A stretch of DNA of 64,000 nucleotides, taken from positions 1 through 64,000 of the forward strand of contig NZ_ALVY01000226.1 of NCBI RefSeq assembly GCF_000332035.1, read 5' to 3'. Below the pieces are notes generated by a model. The model searched no databases. It saw only the letters and a program-made list of their open reading frames with translations, and was not told where the DNA came from. Each line of letters begins with the position of its first letter. The first letter of the stretch is position 1. A program made the translations under genes and the position numbers. This document shows positions 1-7,004 of the stretch, piece by piece. The DNA is from Gloeocapsa sp. PCC 73106 (GTDB lineage Bacteria; Cyanobacteriota; Cyanobacteriia; Cyanobacteriales; Gloeocapsaceae).

Positions 1-147
1 CTCAAACGCGCTCAATATTTTGTCGATCGCGATCTCATCTCTGACGCTCTTCAGGAAGTTTACAGTTTTCCTAATCCTTCTGCAGAGCTGATCAAATTGA
101 GAGATGAATTGCTGACCAATGTTTGTGTTCAGAAGGAACCAAATTAG
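1..147 (+). pseudogene. 3' end of an uncharacterised gene (copy A of a tandem duplication)
   Basis: The window opens inside a coding frame that stops at 145-147. Its last 48 residues, ending LTNVCVQKEPN, are nearly the same as the end of the reading frame stopping at 669 (RDLISDALQEAYSFPNPSAEL region), at an offset of 522 bases. It is therefore one copy of a duplicated gene end. The upstream part lies outside the window, so this may be the 3' end of the intact parent gene rather than a pseudogene. I do not recognise the family; the visible part is soluble and helical. A hairpin terminator follows at 178. Confidence 0.55.
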
Positions 148-177
148 TATCAACTAATCAGTATAATCCTATCCATT

Positions 178-213
178 CAACCTATCAATAACAAGGTAGG
201 TTGAGCTTTTTTT
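178..213 (+). terminator. Rho-independent terminator, copy A
   Basis: Inverted repeat caaccta (178-184) and taggttg (197-203) with a 12-base loop, followed by a run of eight T from 206. It lies 30 bases after the stop at 147 and is repeated almost exactly at 700-735. Confidence 0.65.
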
Positions 214-245
214 AAGGTTATTCTCATCAATATTTAAGATTTTTT

Positions 246-365
246 ATGTTAACCAATGGTAAACAAGGCTTATGGAAAGTCGTAGATATACGGGGCATTT
301 TTGGGCCGAGTTTAGATCCTGTAGAAAGAGTAAATTTACACTGGGGACTCTCTAGAACCCGGTAA
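246..365 (+). pseudogene. Truncated chlorite-dismutase-like 5' fragment
   Basis: An ATG at 246 opens a 39-codon frame whose residues 4-29 (GKQGLWKVVDIRGIFG onwards) repeat the N-terminus of the intact gene at 815. After the residues VERVN the match stops. The frame runs through unrelated sequence and terminates at 363-365. Compared with the intact gene, the first residues and the whole haem-binding domain are missing, so this is the debris of the duplication junction and not a functional product. Confidence 0.75.
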
Positions 366-669
366 GTTTTATGACTGGGAAGTTTTTGATGATTCCGATA
401 AAAGTATCGAAAGACGTAGTTTTCAAGTTATGGGCCCTCAAGAGCGATCGGTGATTGCTCAAGATCTCGAAGCTTTGTCAGATAAACTCAGAGCTGAACA
501 GGCTACTGAAGAAGACATTGCCCTTCAACGCGCTCGATATTTTGTCGATCGCGATCTCATCTCTGACGCTCTTCAGGAAGCCTACAGTTTTCCTAATCCT
601 TCTGCAGAGCTGATCAAATTTAGAGATGAATTGCTTAGCAATGTTTGTGGTCGGAACTTACCAAATTAG
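334..669 (+). pseudogene. C-terminal fragment of uncharacterised gene (copy B); first ATG at 430
   Basis: The frame is open from 334 to the stop at 667-669. The first ATG is at 430 (79 residues), but the codons before it read like real protein (LEPGKFYDWEVFDDSDKS), so the ATG is internal and the native N-terminus was lost at the junction with the dismutase fragment. The C-terminal 48 residues match the frame ending at 147. It may still be translated from ATG 430 as a short helical protein. The family is not recognised; the LEPGKFYDW stretch is faintly like the tail of cyanobacterial secreted DUF928-type proteins, which I cannot confirm. Confidence 0.55.
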
Positions 670-699
670 TATCAACTAATCAGTATAATCCTATACTTT

Positions 700-735
700 C
701 AACCTATCAATAACAAGGTAGGTTGAACTTTTTTT
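700..735 (+). terminator. Rho-independent terminator, copy B
   Basis: The same hairpin as at 178: caaccta / taggttg stem, 12-base loop, then seven T from 729. It separates the duplicated hypothetical end from the chlorite-dismutase-family gene. Confidence 0.65.
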
Positions 736-814
736 AAGGTTATTCTCATCAATATTTAAGATTTTTTTATGTTAACCAAGTTAAAATTATTAAAAGTAAA
801 AGAAAGACAAAAAT

Positions 815-1408
815 ATGAATAACAGATATTCGTTCATTGGTGGTAAACAAGGCTTATGGAAAGTCGTAGATATACGGGGTATTTTTGGTCCGAGTTTAGA
901 TCTTGTAGAAAGAGTGAATGTAGTCAATGATGCTGTTAAAGAATTACCAGCCGATAGCGCGTGGGTGCTACAAAGTTTTACTAGTAATGTTCGCTATGCG
1001 ATTCGTGATGAAATCAATGTTCTTCGAGGGGTCCAACCGATGCTCAATCGCCCCGAAGCCGTTTCTGCGATGCTGATTCCCATTAAAAAATCTGCACAGT
1101 GGTGGGAAATGGCACAAGATGAGCGACGAGCCATTTTTGAAGAAAAATCTCATCATACTGCTGTTGGTTTAGAGTACCTTCCTGGTGTGGCACGTCAACT
1201 GCACCACTGTCGTGATCTGGGAGAACCATTTGATTTTCTCACCTGGTTTGAATTTGCACCGGAGTACACCACTGCTTTTGATGAATTATTGTTACGAATG
1301 CGCGCAACTAAAGAATGGGAGTATGTGGAGCGAGAGGTTGAAGTTCGCTTAGAGCGAGATGATGTAGAGCAATATTCGGTAAGTTTGGGACAAGTGAAAC
1401 CCAATTGA
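815..1408 (+). CDS. cld: Chlorite dismutase family haem protein (short, clade 2 type)
   Basis: The 197-residue product matches the compact dimeric chlorite dismutase family. Known members convert chlorite to chloride and O2 with haem b; related cyanobacterial proteins of this size are established. Diagnostic blocks are IPIKKSAQWWEMAQDERR (about 88-105), the proximal haem ligand candidate His114 in SHHTAVGLEYL, the distal Arg127 in GVARQLHH, and the DFLTWFEF strand. His114 and Arg127 also fall at the positions I recall for the Cyanothece PCC 7425 enzyme. There is no signal peptide, so it is predicted to be cytoplasmic. The start ATG follows an A-rich leader with a weak AGAAAG site. The physiological substrate (chlorite, peroxide or another oxidant) is not shown by sequence. 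Confidence 0.88.
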   Translation: MNNRYSFIGGKQGLWKVVDIRGIFGPSLDLVERVNVVNDAVKELPADSAWVLQSFTSNVRYAIRDEINVLRGVQPMLNRPEAVSAMLIPIKKSAQWWEMAQDERRAIFEEKSHHTAVGLEYLPGVARQLHHCRDLGEPFDFLTWFEFAPEYTTAFDELLLRMRATKEWEYVEREVEVRLERDDVEQYSVSLGQVKPN

Positions 1409-1511
1409 AGGGTGTAGGGCGAGTGGGGATAGACAAGGATGACTTGGTGGACAGGGAGGATTTTTCCCCTTTCCCCAATCCCGCTGCGCTCCGCGCTATA
1501 ATTTGAGTAGT

Positions 1512-2201
1512 TTAATCGCGAAAGCCGTCGGAAATTTGTCGATAAATCAAAACTGCCAACTGAGCACCCATAATGGGGGCAATCCAATAAATCCAGTGAT
1601 GTTGCCAAAGATTTGCGACTAAAGCTGGACCTAAAGAGCGCGCCGGATTCATGCTTGCTCCGGTAATTGGACCCATAAAGGCAGCTTCTAGCCCTACAGT
1701 TAAGCCGATCGCCAGCCCAGCAAAGCCAGTGTGAGCGCGGCGATCTAATCCTGAGCCTAAAATAACTAACATTAAAATAAAAGTCAGTATAGCTTCTAAA
1801 ACTAAAGATTGTTGCCAATCGTCTTCCAAAGGCAGAGTTGCCCCTAAGTTTCCTATTCTACCCAAAGCGAGAGCCAAAGCAGCTGAAGCTACCACGGCAC
1901 CAAGACACTGAGCAAAAATATAGGGTAACACGCGACCTTTAGGAAAAAAACCAGCAATCCAAAAAGCTAAAGTAACAGCGGGGTTAAAATGAGCCTCACT
2001 GATATGTCCTAAAGAATAAATTAGGGCAGCCACCACTGCTCCAAAAACAAAACTGATGCCTAAGTGACTTATCGCGCCAAAAGTCATTTCATTGACCATC
2101 ACCGCCCCAGTCCCAGCAAAAACCAAGATAAATGTACCAAGGGCTTCAGTTAAAGCTTCTCGCCAACACTCCCTAAAATTTAATTTAGAAACTGATTTCA
2201 T
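1512..2201 (-). CDS. MIP family channel (aquaporin-like) with an atypical selectivity filter
   Basis: A six-helix membrane channel of 229 residues with both family loops: HFNPAVT (NPA at 73-75) and SMNPARS (NPA at 185-187). I place the start at 2201 because GGAG lies seven bases upstream; an ATG six codons earlier (2219) is possible. Aligned by eye to E. coli AqpZ, the four filter positions are Phe53, Ala173, Ala182 and Arg188, compared with Phe, His, Thr and Arg in AqpZ. The wide filter could admit small neutral solutes, so a strict water-channel name is not justified. It is a single gene with no clear operon partner. Confidence 0.9.
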   Translation of the reverse strand: MKSVSKLNFRECWREALTEALGTFILVFAGTGAVMVNEMTFGAISHLGISFVFGAVVAALIYSLGHISEAHFNPAVTLAFWIAGFFPKGRVLPYIFAQCLGAVVASAALALALGRIGNLGATLPLEDDWQQSLVLEAILTFILMLVILGSGLDRRAHTGFAGLAIGLTVGLEAAFMGPITGASMNPARSLGPALVANLWQHHWIYWIAPIMGAQLAVLIYRQISDGFRD

Positions 2202-2303
2202 ACTGCTTCTCCAGATCATCGCACTATAATTCGACCTGCCAACCTAATAATTCACCAATAGTTAAATAAGCTACAGGGATGAGAAGGCGAGACTAGAGAA
2301 CAT

Positions 2304-2735
2304 TTAAGCATAGCTTACTTGTTTACATAGTCTGATTTCGGTCCCTTGACGATTCCAGTGTACTTGATCGAAGATCTGATGCAATATGCACATACCCCTA
2401 CCATTTTCTGCTTCTTCTGGAGGTAAATCTCTAACCTCTAAATTGTCTTGACAATCACAATCGGCATCAAATCCACAGCCTTGATCGGTAATGATCCAGG
2501 AAAATTCTTCTTTAGTTCGAGAAAATTTGACGACAATAGTTTTGCTGGGATCTAGCTTGTTACCGTGTTTAGCTGCGTTGACTAAAGCCTCTTGTAACCC
2601 CAACCTGATATCTCCTTGCAATTGGGAGGGTATATTGATTAACAATAAATCTAAGATAGGATATAGATATAAAGTGGATGGAAAGCTCATAGTGCTCCAC
2701 TTACTTTTGTTGAGAGGTAGTGAAATAGCGATCAC
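2304..2735 (-). CDS. Anti-sigma-type serine kinase (HATPase_c_2 domain)
   Basis: A single-domain GHKL ATPase of 143 residues, the type used as anti-sigma factor / serine protein kinase in partner-switching systems (RsbW/SpoIIAB family). The N-box is EALVNAAKHGN, the G1 box DQGCGFD and the G2 box ENGRGMCIL. An unusual DCDCQD stretch follows G1. The start is GTG at 2735, supported because the preceding residues SLPLNKSKWSTMSFPSTLY look conserved in cyanobacterial relatives; an ATG at 2690 is the alternative. No anti-sigma antagonist or PP2C phosphatase is encoded nearby. Confidence 0.82.
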   Translation of the reverse strand: MIAISLPLNKSKWSTMSFPSTLYLYPILDLLLINIPSQLQGDIRLGLQEALVNAAKHGNKLDPSKTIVVKFSRTKEEFSWIITDQGCGFDADCDCQDNLEVRDLPPEEAENGRGMCILHQIFDQVHWNRQGTEIRLCKQVSYA

Positions 2736-3028
2736 GAGTTTTACCTCTTAATTTTTTGAGTTGGACTTAGTTGAACAAATAGTTAGAAACAATCGAGAAT
2801 ATCTTAGTAAGACTTTTACTTAAAAACCCACAACAATCAAGTCATATCGTCCTCTTTTTTCCTCTATTGACCTAGTCCAAACTAACAATACCAGAGTGAT
2901 ATTTAGGTAGTTAGTTAGCTAAGCCTCGCAGTTTAAGCTGTTAGTTCTAATTATTACTTAACTCTAAAGTAGACTGTGAACTTAACAGAATCTTTAAAAA
3001 ACCTACGAGCTTTACTATATCCATTATA

Positions 3029-4387
3029 TCATAAAAATTCACTACTCTCTAAAAAAGCTACCACTTCAACATGAGGTGTCTGAGGAAAAAAGTCAGCGGG
3101 TTGAATAAAAGTCAGCCGATAGAAATCATCAGCACAAAGTAAACGCAAGTCTCTAGCTAAAGTCGCGGGTTGGCAACTGATATAGACTAAACGAGAGGGT
3201 CGAGTTTGGCGAATAGTTTCAATAACGACGCGATCGCAACCCTTGCGAGGTGGATCCAATAATAGGATATCAGCTCGAGGTAATTCCGGTAAAAGAGCTT
3301 CTACCGCCCCTGTATAAAAAGTCGCGTTGGTGATACTATTAACAGTAGCGTTGAGTCTTGCTTGTTCCACCGAACTTGCCTGTACCTCTATGCCGATTGC
3401 TTGGGCTATCTCTTGGGCTAAAGGTAGTGTAAAAGTACCAATCCCACAATAAGCGTCGATTAATAATTCTGTGCCTTGTAAATGTAGTCTTTCCCTGATA
3501 ATCTGCAATAAAGCTTCTGCGGTTTCGGTATTAACTTGAAAAAAGGTCTCAGGTCGTAAATGCAACTCTAATCCTGCGAAAATTTCCCTGAGATAGGGTT
3601 TACCTTGAATCGTGCGCGTTTGTTCGCCAAAAATGCGATTAGTTTTAGCCTGATTGAGATTCAAAGCGACTCCCACTAGGGAAGGATAACGCTCCAACCA
3701 ACTCTGAGATTGTGGTAGAATTCCGGGTAAATTCCAAGTAGTAGTTACCAGAGTTAGGAGTATTTCCCCGGTACGTCTACCAATGCGCAAAGACAGATGA
3801 CGCAGTTGTCCGGTTCCCTTCAAATGTTGATCAATAGACCAACCCCGTTGTTGAATATCCTCTTTTACTTCTTCTAACAGTGGATTTAAACGAGGATCCT
3901 GTACAGGACATTGATTGAGGTTAATTAGCTTATGGGTACCCTTGCGGTAATAACCCGCTTGTATTTGTTGTGTCAGAGACACCCCCAAGGGATAGGTAGC
4001 TTTGTTACGGTAACCGAGAGAGTCAACTTGAGTCAAAGTTTCAGCTACTGTGATTGTGTCAAATCCTCCCACTCTAGCGAGGGTTTCCTGTACTTGGTTG
4101 CGTTTGATTTGCGTTTGGTAATCATAGTCGATGTGTTGCCACTGACAACCTCCACACTTGTCGGCTACGATACAATGGGGACGAATACGATGAGGAGAGG
4201 GTACTAAGACTTTTTCTAATTTACCGTCCCTGTGTTGTTTTTTTTGATGAACTATTCTAACTAAAGCGCGATCGCCTACTACCGTATCGGGAACAAACAC
4301 TACACACCCGTCGAAGCGCCCTACTCCCTCACCTTGGTGATTTAAATCCTCAATTTCGAGTTCAATTAGTTGACCTTGTGCCATCAT
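3029..4387 (-). CDS. rlmD: 23S rRNA (uracil-5-)-methyltransferase, RlmD/RumA family
   Basis: A 452-residue SAM-dependent m5U methyltransferase. An N-terminal TRAM RNA-binding domain (about 1-58) is followed by a 4Fe-4S cluster site, seen as PHC and DKCGGCQWQH with a fourth Cys in NQCPVQDP. The Rossmann domain carries the SAM loop DAYCGIGTFTLPLA, the DPPRKGCD motif and the catalytic Cys in VYISCQPATLARD. The cluster distinguishes it from TrmA. Whether it modifies one or two uracils, as RlmCD enzymes do, is not visible. It is a monocistronic gene on the minus strand with a double ATG start. Confidence 0.9.
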   Translation of the reverse strand: MMAQGQLIELEIEDLNHQGEGVGRFDGCVVFVPDTVVGDRALVRIVHQKKQHRDGKLEKVLVPSPHRIRPHCIVADKCGGCQWQHIDYDYQTQIKRNQVQETLARVGGFDTITVAETLTQVDSLGYRNKATYPLGVSLTQQIQAGYYRKGTHKLINLNQCPVQDPRLNPLLEEVKEDIQQRGWSIDQHLKGTGQLRHLSLRIGRRTGEILLTLVTTTWNLPGILPQSQSWLERYPSLVGVALNLNQAKTNRIFGEQTRTIQGKPYLREIFAGLELHLRPETFFQVNTETAEALLQIIRERLHLQGTELLIDAYCGIGTFTLPLAQEIAQAIGIEVQASSVEQARLNATVNSITNATFYTGAVEALLPELPRADILLLDPPRKGCDRVVIETIRQTRPSRLVYISCQPATLARDLRLLCADDFYRLTFIQPADFFPQTPHVEVVAFLESSEFL

Positions 4388-4556
4388 TTATCCTATGCGT
4401 TGTCCCTACGCTTATCTGACTAGCTATAGCTATTGTACCTATCGTTTTAGGGAACAGGGAAAGTTTCCTAATAGTAATGGCGACGGCTATACTACTATTT
4501 CAAGTGATAGCATTTTTGAGAAGCATTTACTATATAATAAAACTTAAAATTTTTCT

Positions 4557-4856
4557 ATGATCAATTACAGAATAATAACTGGCTTTGGTTTGATGATTGG
4601 TTTGAGTTTAGCTCAATCGGTTCTATCTTTACCCCCACCATCGGATATACCGGAAGAAATTTTAAGGGGGGAAATCGTTTTGGAAGGGCGATCGCCTATA
4701 GATGGAAAACCGGTTACTCTCTCTGAATACGTACAGCTACAGGAACAATTAGCTCAAAGTCGATTTCCTCCCAATTTAAGCCCAGAAGTTCGTCATCAAA
4801 TCTTTTTACTACAATTACTCAAATTTTTGCGCACTTTTACACCGTTAGGAATTTAG
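4557..4856 (+). CDS. Small secreted protein of unknown function
   Basis: A 99-residue protein with an N-terminal signal peptide (hydrophobic core GFGLMIGLSLAQSVLS, cleavage likely near residue 25). A short acidic, proline-rich mature part with LEGRSPIDGKPVTLSEYVQLQEQLAQ follows, then a helical C-terminus. Small proteins of this layout recur in cyanobacteria, usually as conserved hypotheticals; no enzymatic motif is present. It stands alone between rlmD (divergent) and a decayed reading frame. Confidence 0.65.
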   Translation: MINYRIITGFGLMIGLSLAQSVLSLPPPSDIPEEILRGEIVLEGRSPIDGKPVTLSEYVQLQEQLAQSRFPPNLSPEVRHQIFLLQLLKFLRTFTPLGI

Positions 4857-5314
4857 AATTTCTGCGAATTTTTGTTATTCTGGACATCAGAGAAAGTGCC
4901 ATCTCTGAACAATCAAGTTATGAAAACTATTGAAATTTTGCCCATTATCACCCATGATCAAACTACTTATCAAGCCATCTGTGGAGCAATTCAGACGACA
5001 GGTTTAACACCATGACAAGCATTAGATTCAACTTTACAATCCCTAGGTTCAGTTGGGGAGATCTTGGTGATACTTTTATCCTCGTTCTAAATTGTTCTTG
5101 AGAAAATGTCTGTTAAGAAATATGAAGAAACCCCATTCCAATTAATCGCGATCGCTTCGAACTACCACAGACAATCATTGAGTTACAAAAATTAACATTT
5201 AAGCCTTCTGTTTTAAGATAAACTTTGACTGAGAGATGACGGTTATTTGCTTTGAAAAATTGATTTAAGAGTTTTAACAAAAAAAAGACTTAAGCGATTA
5301 GAGGCTTAATTATT
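4857..5314 (+). other. Intergenic region upstream of the cyclooxygenase-like gene
   Basis: This 458-base stretch has no intact gene. It holds a small hairpin (tcagaga / tctctga at 4887-4908), a decayed reading frame at 4920-5090, and an AT-rich leader before the ATG at 5315. I cannot pick a convincing promoter for the cluster that follows. Confidence 0.5.
4920..5090 (+). pseudogene. Short decayed ORF with an in-frame stop
   Basis: From ATG 4920 the frame encodes 31 residues (MKTIEILPIITHDQTTYQAI onwards to TTGLTP), meets TGA at 5013-5015, then continues open with QALDSTLQSLGSVGEI to a second stop at 5088-5090. The continuity of protein-like sequence across the TGA suggests a single G-to-T change of a GGA glycine codon. 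The family is unknown to me, and a downstream fragment up to about 5200 may belong to the same lost gene. Confidence 0.4.
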
Positions 5315-6967
5315 ATGGCAACAAGAGATACCTCTAGAGATGGGTTCAAGAATAATCTTGAAACTTTAATCTTGACGAATTTAGAGCCTATTTGGCGTTT
5401 GATTCAAAGTAATCCTGGTCTAGCCAAAAAAGTCAACAAAATACTTATCAATAATGCCATCAATAAAGTCCCAGCTCGTCCTTATCCATTTAGTACCATG
5501 TCTCCCTATACATCTTGGGATTCGTTAATGGATCGAAGCTATTCAGGACTTCATTTACCACCCATTGATTGGCAACCTCTGACGGATAAAAACTATATGG
5601 GTGTAAATTTAGGACCAACTGAAAACTTTGAAAAAAACCAACCATCTGTTGAAGATTTAGCCGTGTTATATCGAAAAACAGGAGAGACAAAATACTCACC
5701 TAAATCAACACTGATGTTTCCCTATTTTGTGCAATGGTTTACCGATGGTTTCCTACGAACTGATCGACGCAATTATCTCAAAAATCTTTCTAACCATCAG
5801 ATTGATCTTTGTACTGTCTATGGTTTAAATCCCAATATTACGCGACTGCTGCGATCGCATCAAGGAGGGAAGCTTAAAAGCCAATTCATCAATGGAGAAG
5901 AATATCCTCCCTTTTATTACGATGACAATGGACAAGCTAAGGAAGAATTTAAAGGAATACCTCATCTTTACGTTAAGGATAATATTCCCGAAGCAGAAAA
6001 ATTCCCTCCAGAAAAAAAACGAAATTTGTTTGCGATGGGGGTAGAAGTAGAAAGAGCAAATGTACAAATTGGCTACGTCATGCTCAATATTCTTTGCTTA
6101 AGAGAACATAATCGTCTATGCGATCTGTTAGCCAAAAAATATCCCACTTGGGATGATGAAAGACTTTTTCAAACAGCCAGGAATATTGTCATCATCGAAG
6201 TGATGAAAATTGTGGTCGAGGATTACGTTAATCACATTACTCCATATTACTTTAAGTTTTTTACAGATCCCCTCGAATTTACTCACGAGAAATGGCATCG
6301 CACTAATTGGATGACAGTAGAATTTAGCTTAGTCTATCGTTGGCACAGCATGCTACCGTCAGACTTCGTATATGATGGTCAAAAAGTTCCCATGTACTCA
6401 TCATTGTGGAATAATGAAATGATCTTTAAGAAGGGATTAGGGTCATTATTTGCAGAAAGTTGTTCTCAACCGGCCGCGCAATTAAGTTTTTTTAATACAG
6501 ATGAGTTTCTCATCCCTACTGAGTTAGCAAGTATTCGTCTTGGTCGTGAAGCAAGATTAAGAAGCTATAACGATTATCGGGAAATGTGTCAATTTCCAAG
6601 AGTAACCGATTTTAATCAGATCAGCAGTGATGAAGATGTACAGAAAGAACTCAAAAGATTATATGGTCATGTAGACAATATTGAGTTTTATGTAGGAATT
6701 TATGCTGAAGATCTGCGTCCTAAATCAGCTTTACCCCCTTTAGTAGGAAGATTGATCGGAATTGATGCGTTTTCTCAAGTGTTAACTAATCCTTTATTAG
6801 CCGAAAATATCTTTAATCCAGAAACTTTTTCTCCTCTTGGTTGGGAAGTGATTATGAACACAAAAACACTTTCTCAGTTGGTACATCGTAATGTTCCAGA
6901 AAAACACCAAATCAGTTTTTATCTAGATCAAGATCAAGATCCTAATTGGGAGTATTCAGTTTCCTAA
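5315..6967 (+). CDS. Cyclooxygenase-like animal-type haem peroxidase/dioxygenase
   Basis: A 550-residue homologue of prostaglandin H synthase. Long blocks align by eye with mammalian COX-1: LREHNRLCDLL, YPTWDDERLFQTAR, VVEDYVNHITPYY and LVYRWHSMLP. The COX radical residue Tyr385 corresponds to Tyr341, the proximal haem His388 to His344, Tyr355 to Tyr311 and Ser530 to Ser487. The distal Gln203 is kept as Gln140, but the distal peroxidase His207 aligns with Asp144 (QWFTD in place of QHFTH). No Arg is seen at the Arg120 position. There is no signal peptide and no EGF domain. It probably oxygenates a fatty acid or related lipid, with altered peroxide handling. It is first in a five-gene co-directional cluster. 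Confidence 0.88.
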   Translation: MATRDTSRDGFKNNLETLILTNLEPIWRLIQSNPGLAKKVNKILINNAINKVPARPYPFSTMSPYTSWDSLMDRSYSGLHLPPIDWQPLTDKNYMGVNLGPTENFEKNQPSVEDLAVLYRKTGETKYSPKSTLMFPYFVQWFTDGFLRTDRRNYLKNLSNHQIDLCTVYGLNPNITRLLRSHQGGKLKSQFINGEEYPPFYYDDNGQAKEEFKGIPHLYVKDNIPEAEKFPPEKKRNLFAMGVEVERANVQIGYVMLNILCLREHNRLCDLLAKKYPTWDDERLFQTARNIVIIEVMKIVVEDYVNHITPYYFKFFTDPLEFTHEKWHRTNWMTVEFSLVYRWHSMLPSDFVYDGQKVPMYSSLWNNEMIFKKGLGSLFAESCSQPAAQLSFFNTDEFLIPTELASIRLGREARLRSYNDYREMCQFPRVTDFNQISSDEDVQKELKRLYGHVDNIEFYVGIYAEDLRPKSALPPLVGRLIGIDAFSQVLTNPLLAENIFNPETFSPLGWEVIMNTKTLSQLVHRNVPEKHQISFYLDQDQDPNWEYSVS

Positions 6968-7004
6968 TTAAGGATGTTCTCTCATTTTTTTTGATTGATA
7001 AAAT

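Larger units (their letters stand above)
1..914 (+). repeat. Tandem duplication: two copies of [hypothetical 3' end - terminator - chlorite dismutase 5' end]
   Basis: Bases 1 to about 338 align with bases 523 to about 914. Shared parts are the end of an uncharacterised gene, the intergenic hairpin and the first codons of the chlorite-dismutase-family gene. Copy A has lost about 61 bases between its ttaaccaa and tggtaaac sequences, which in copy B contain the true dismutase start codon. Copy A is then joined near 335-340 to the middle of the hypothetical gene. The structure fits one unequal duplication followed by decay of the internal copy. Confidence 0.85.

Noticed and set aside
1195-1818. 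207-codon minus-strand frame
   Set aside because: It is antisense to the chlorite dismutase gene and out of frame with the MIP channel gene; composition is that of a shadow.
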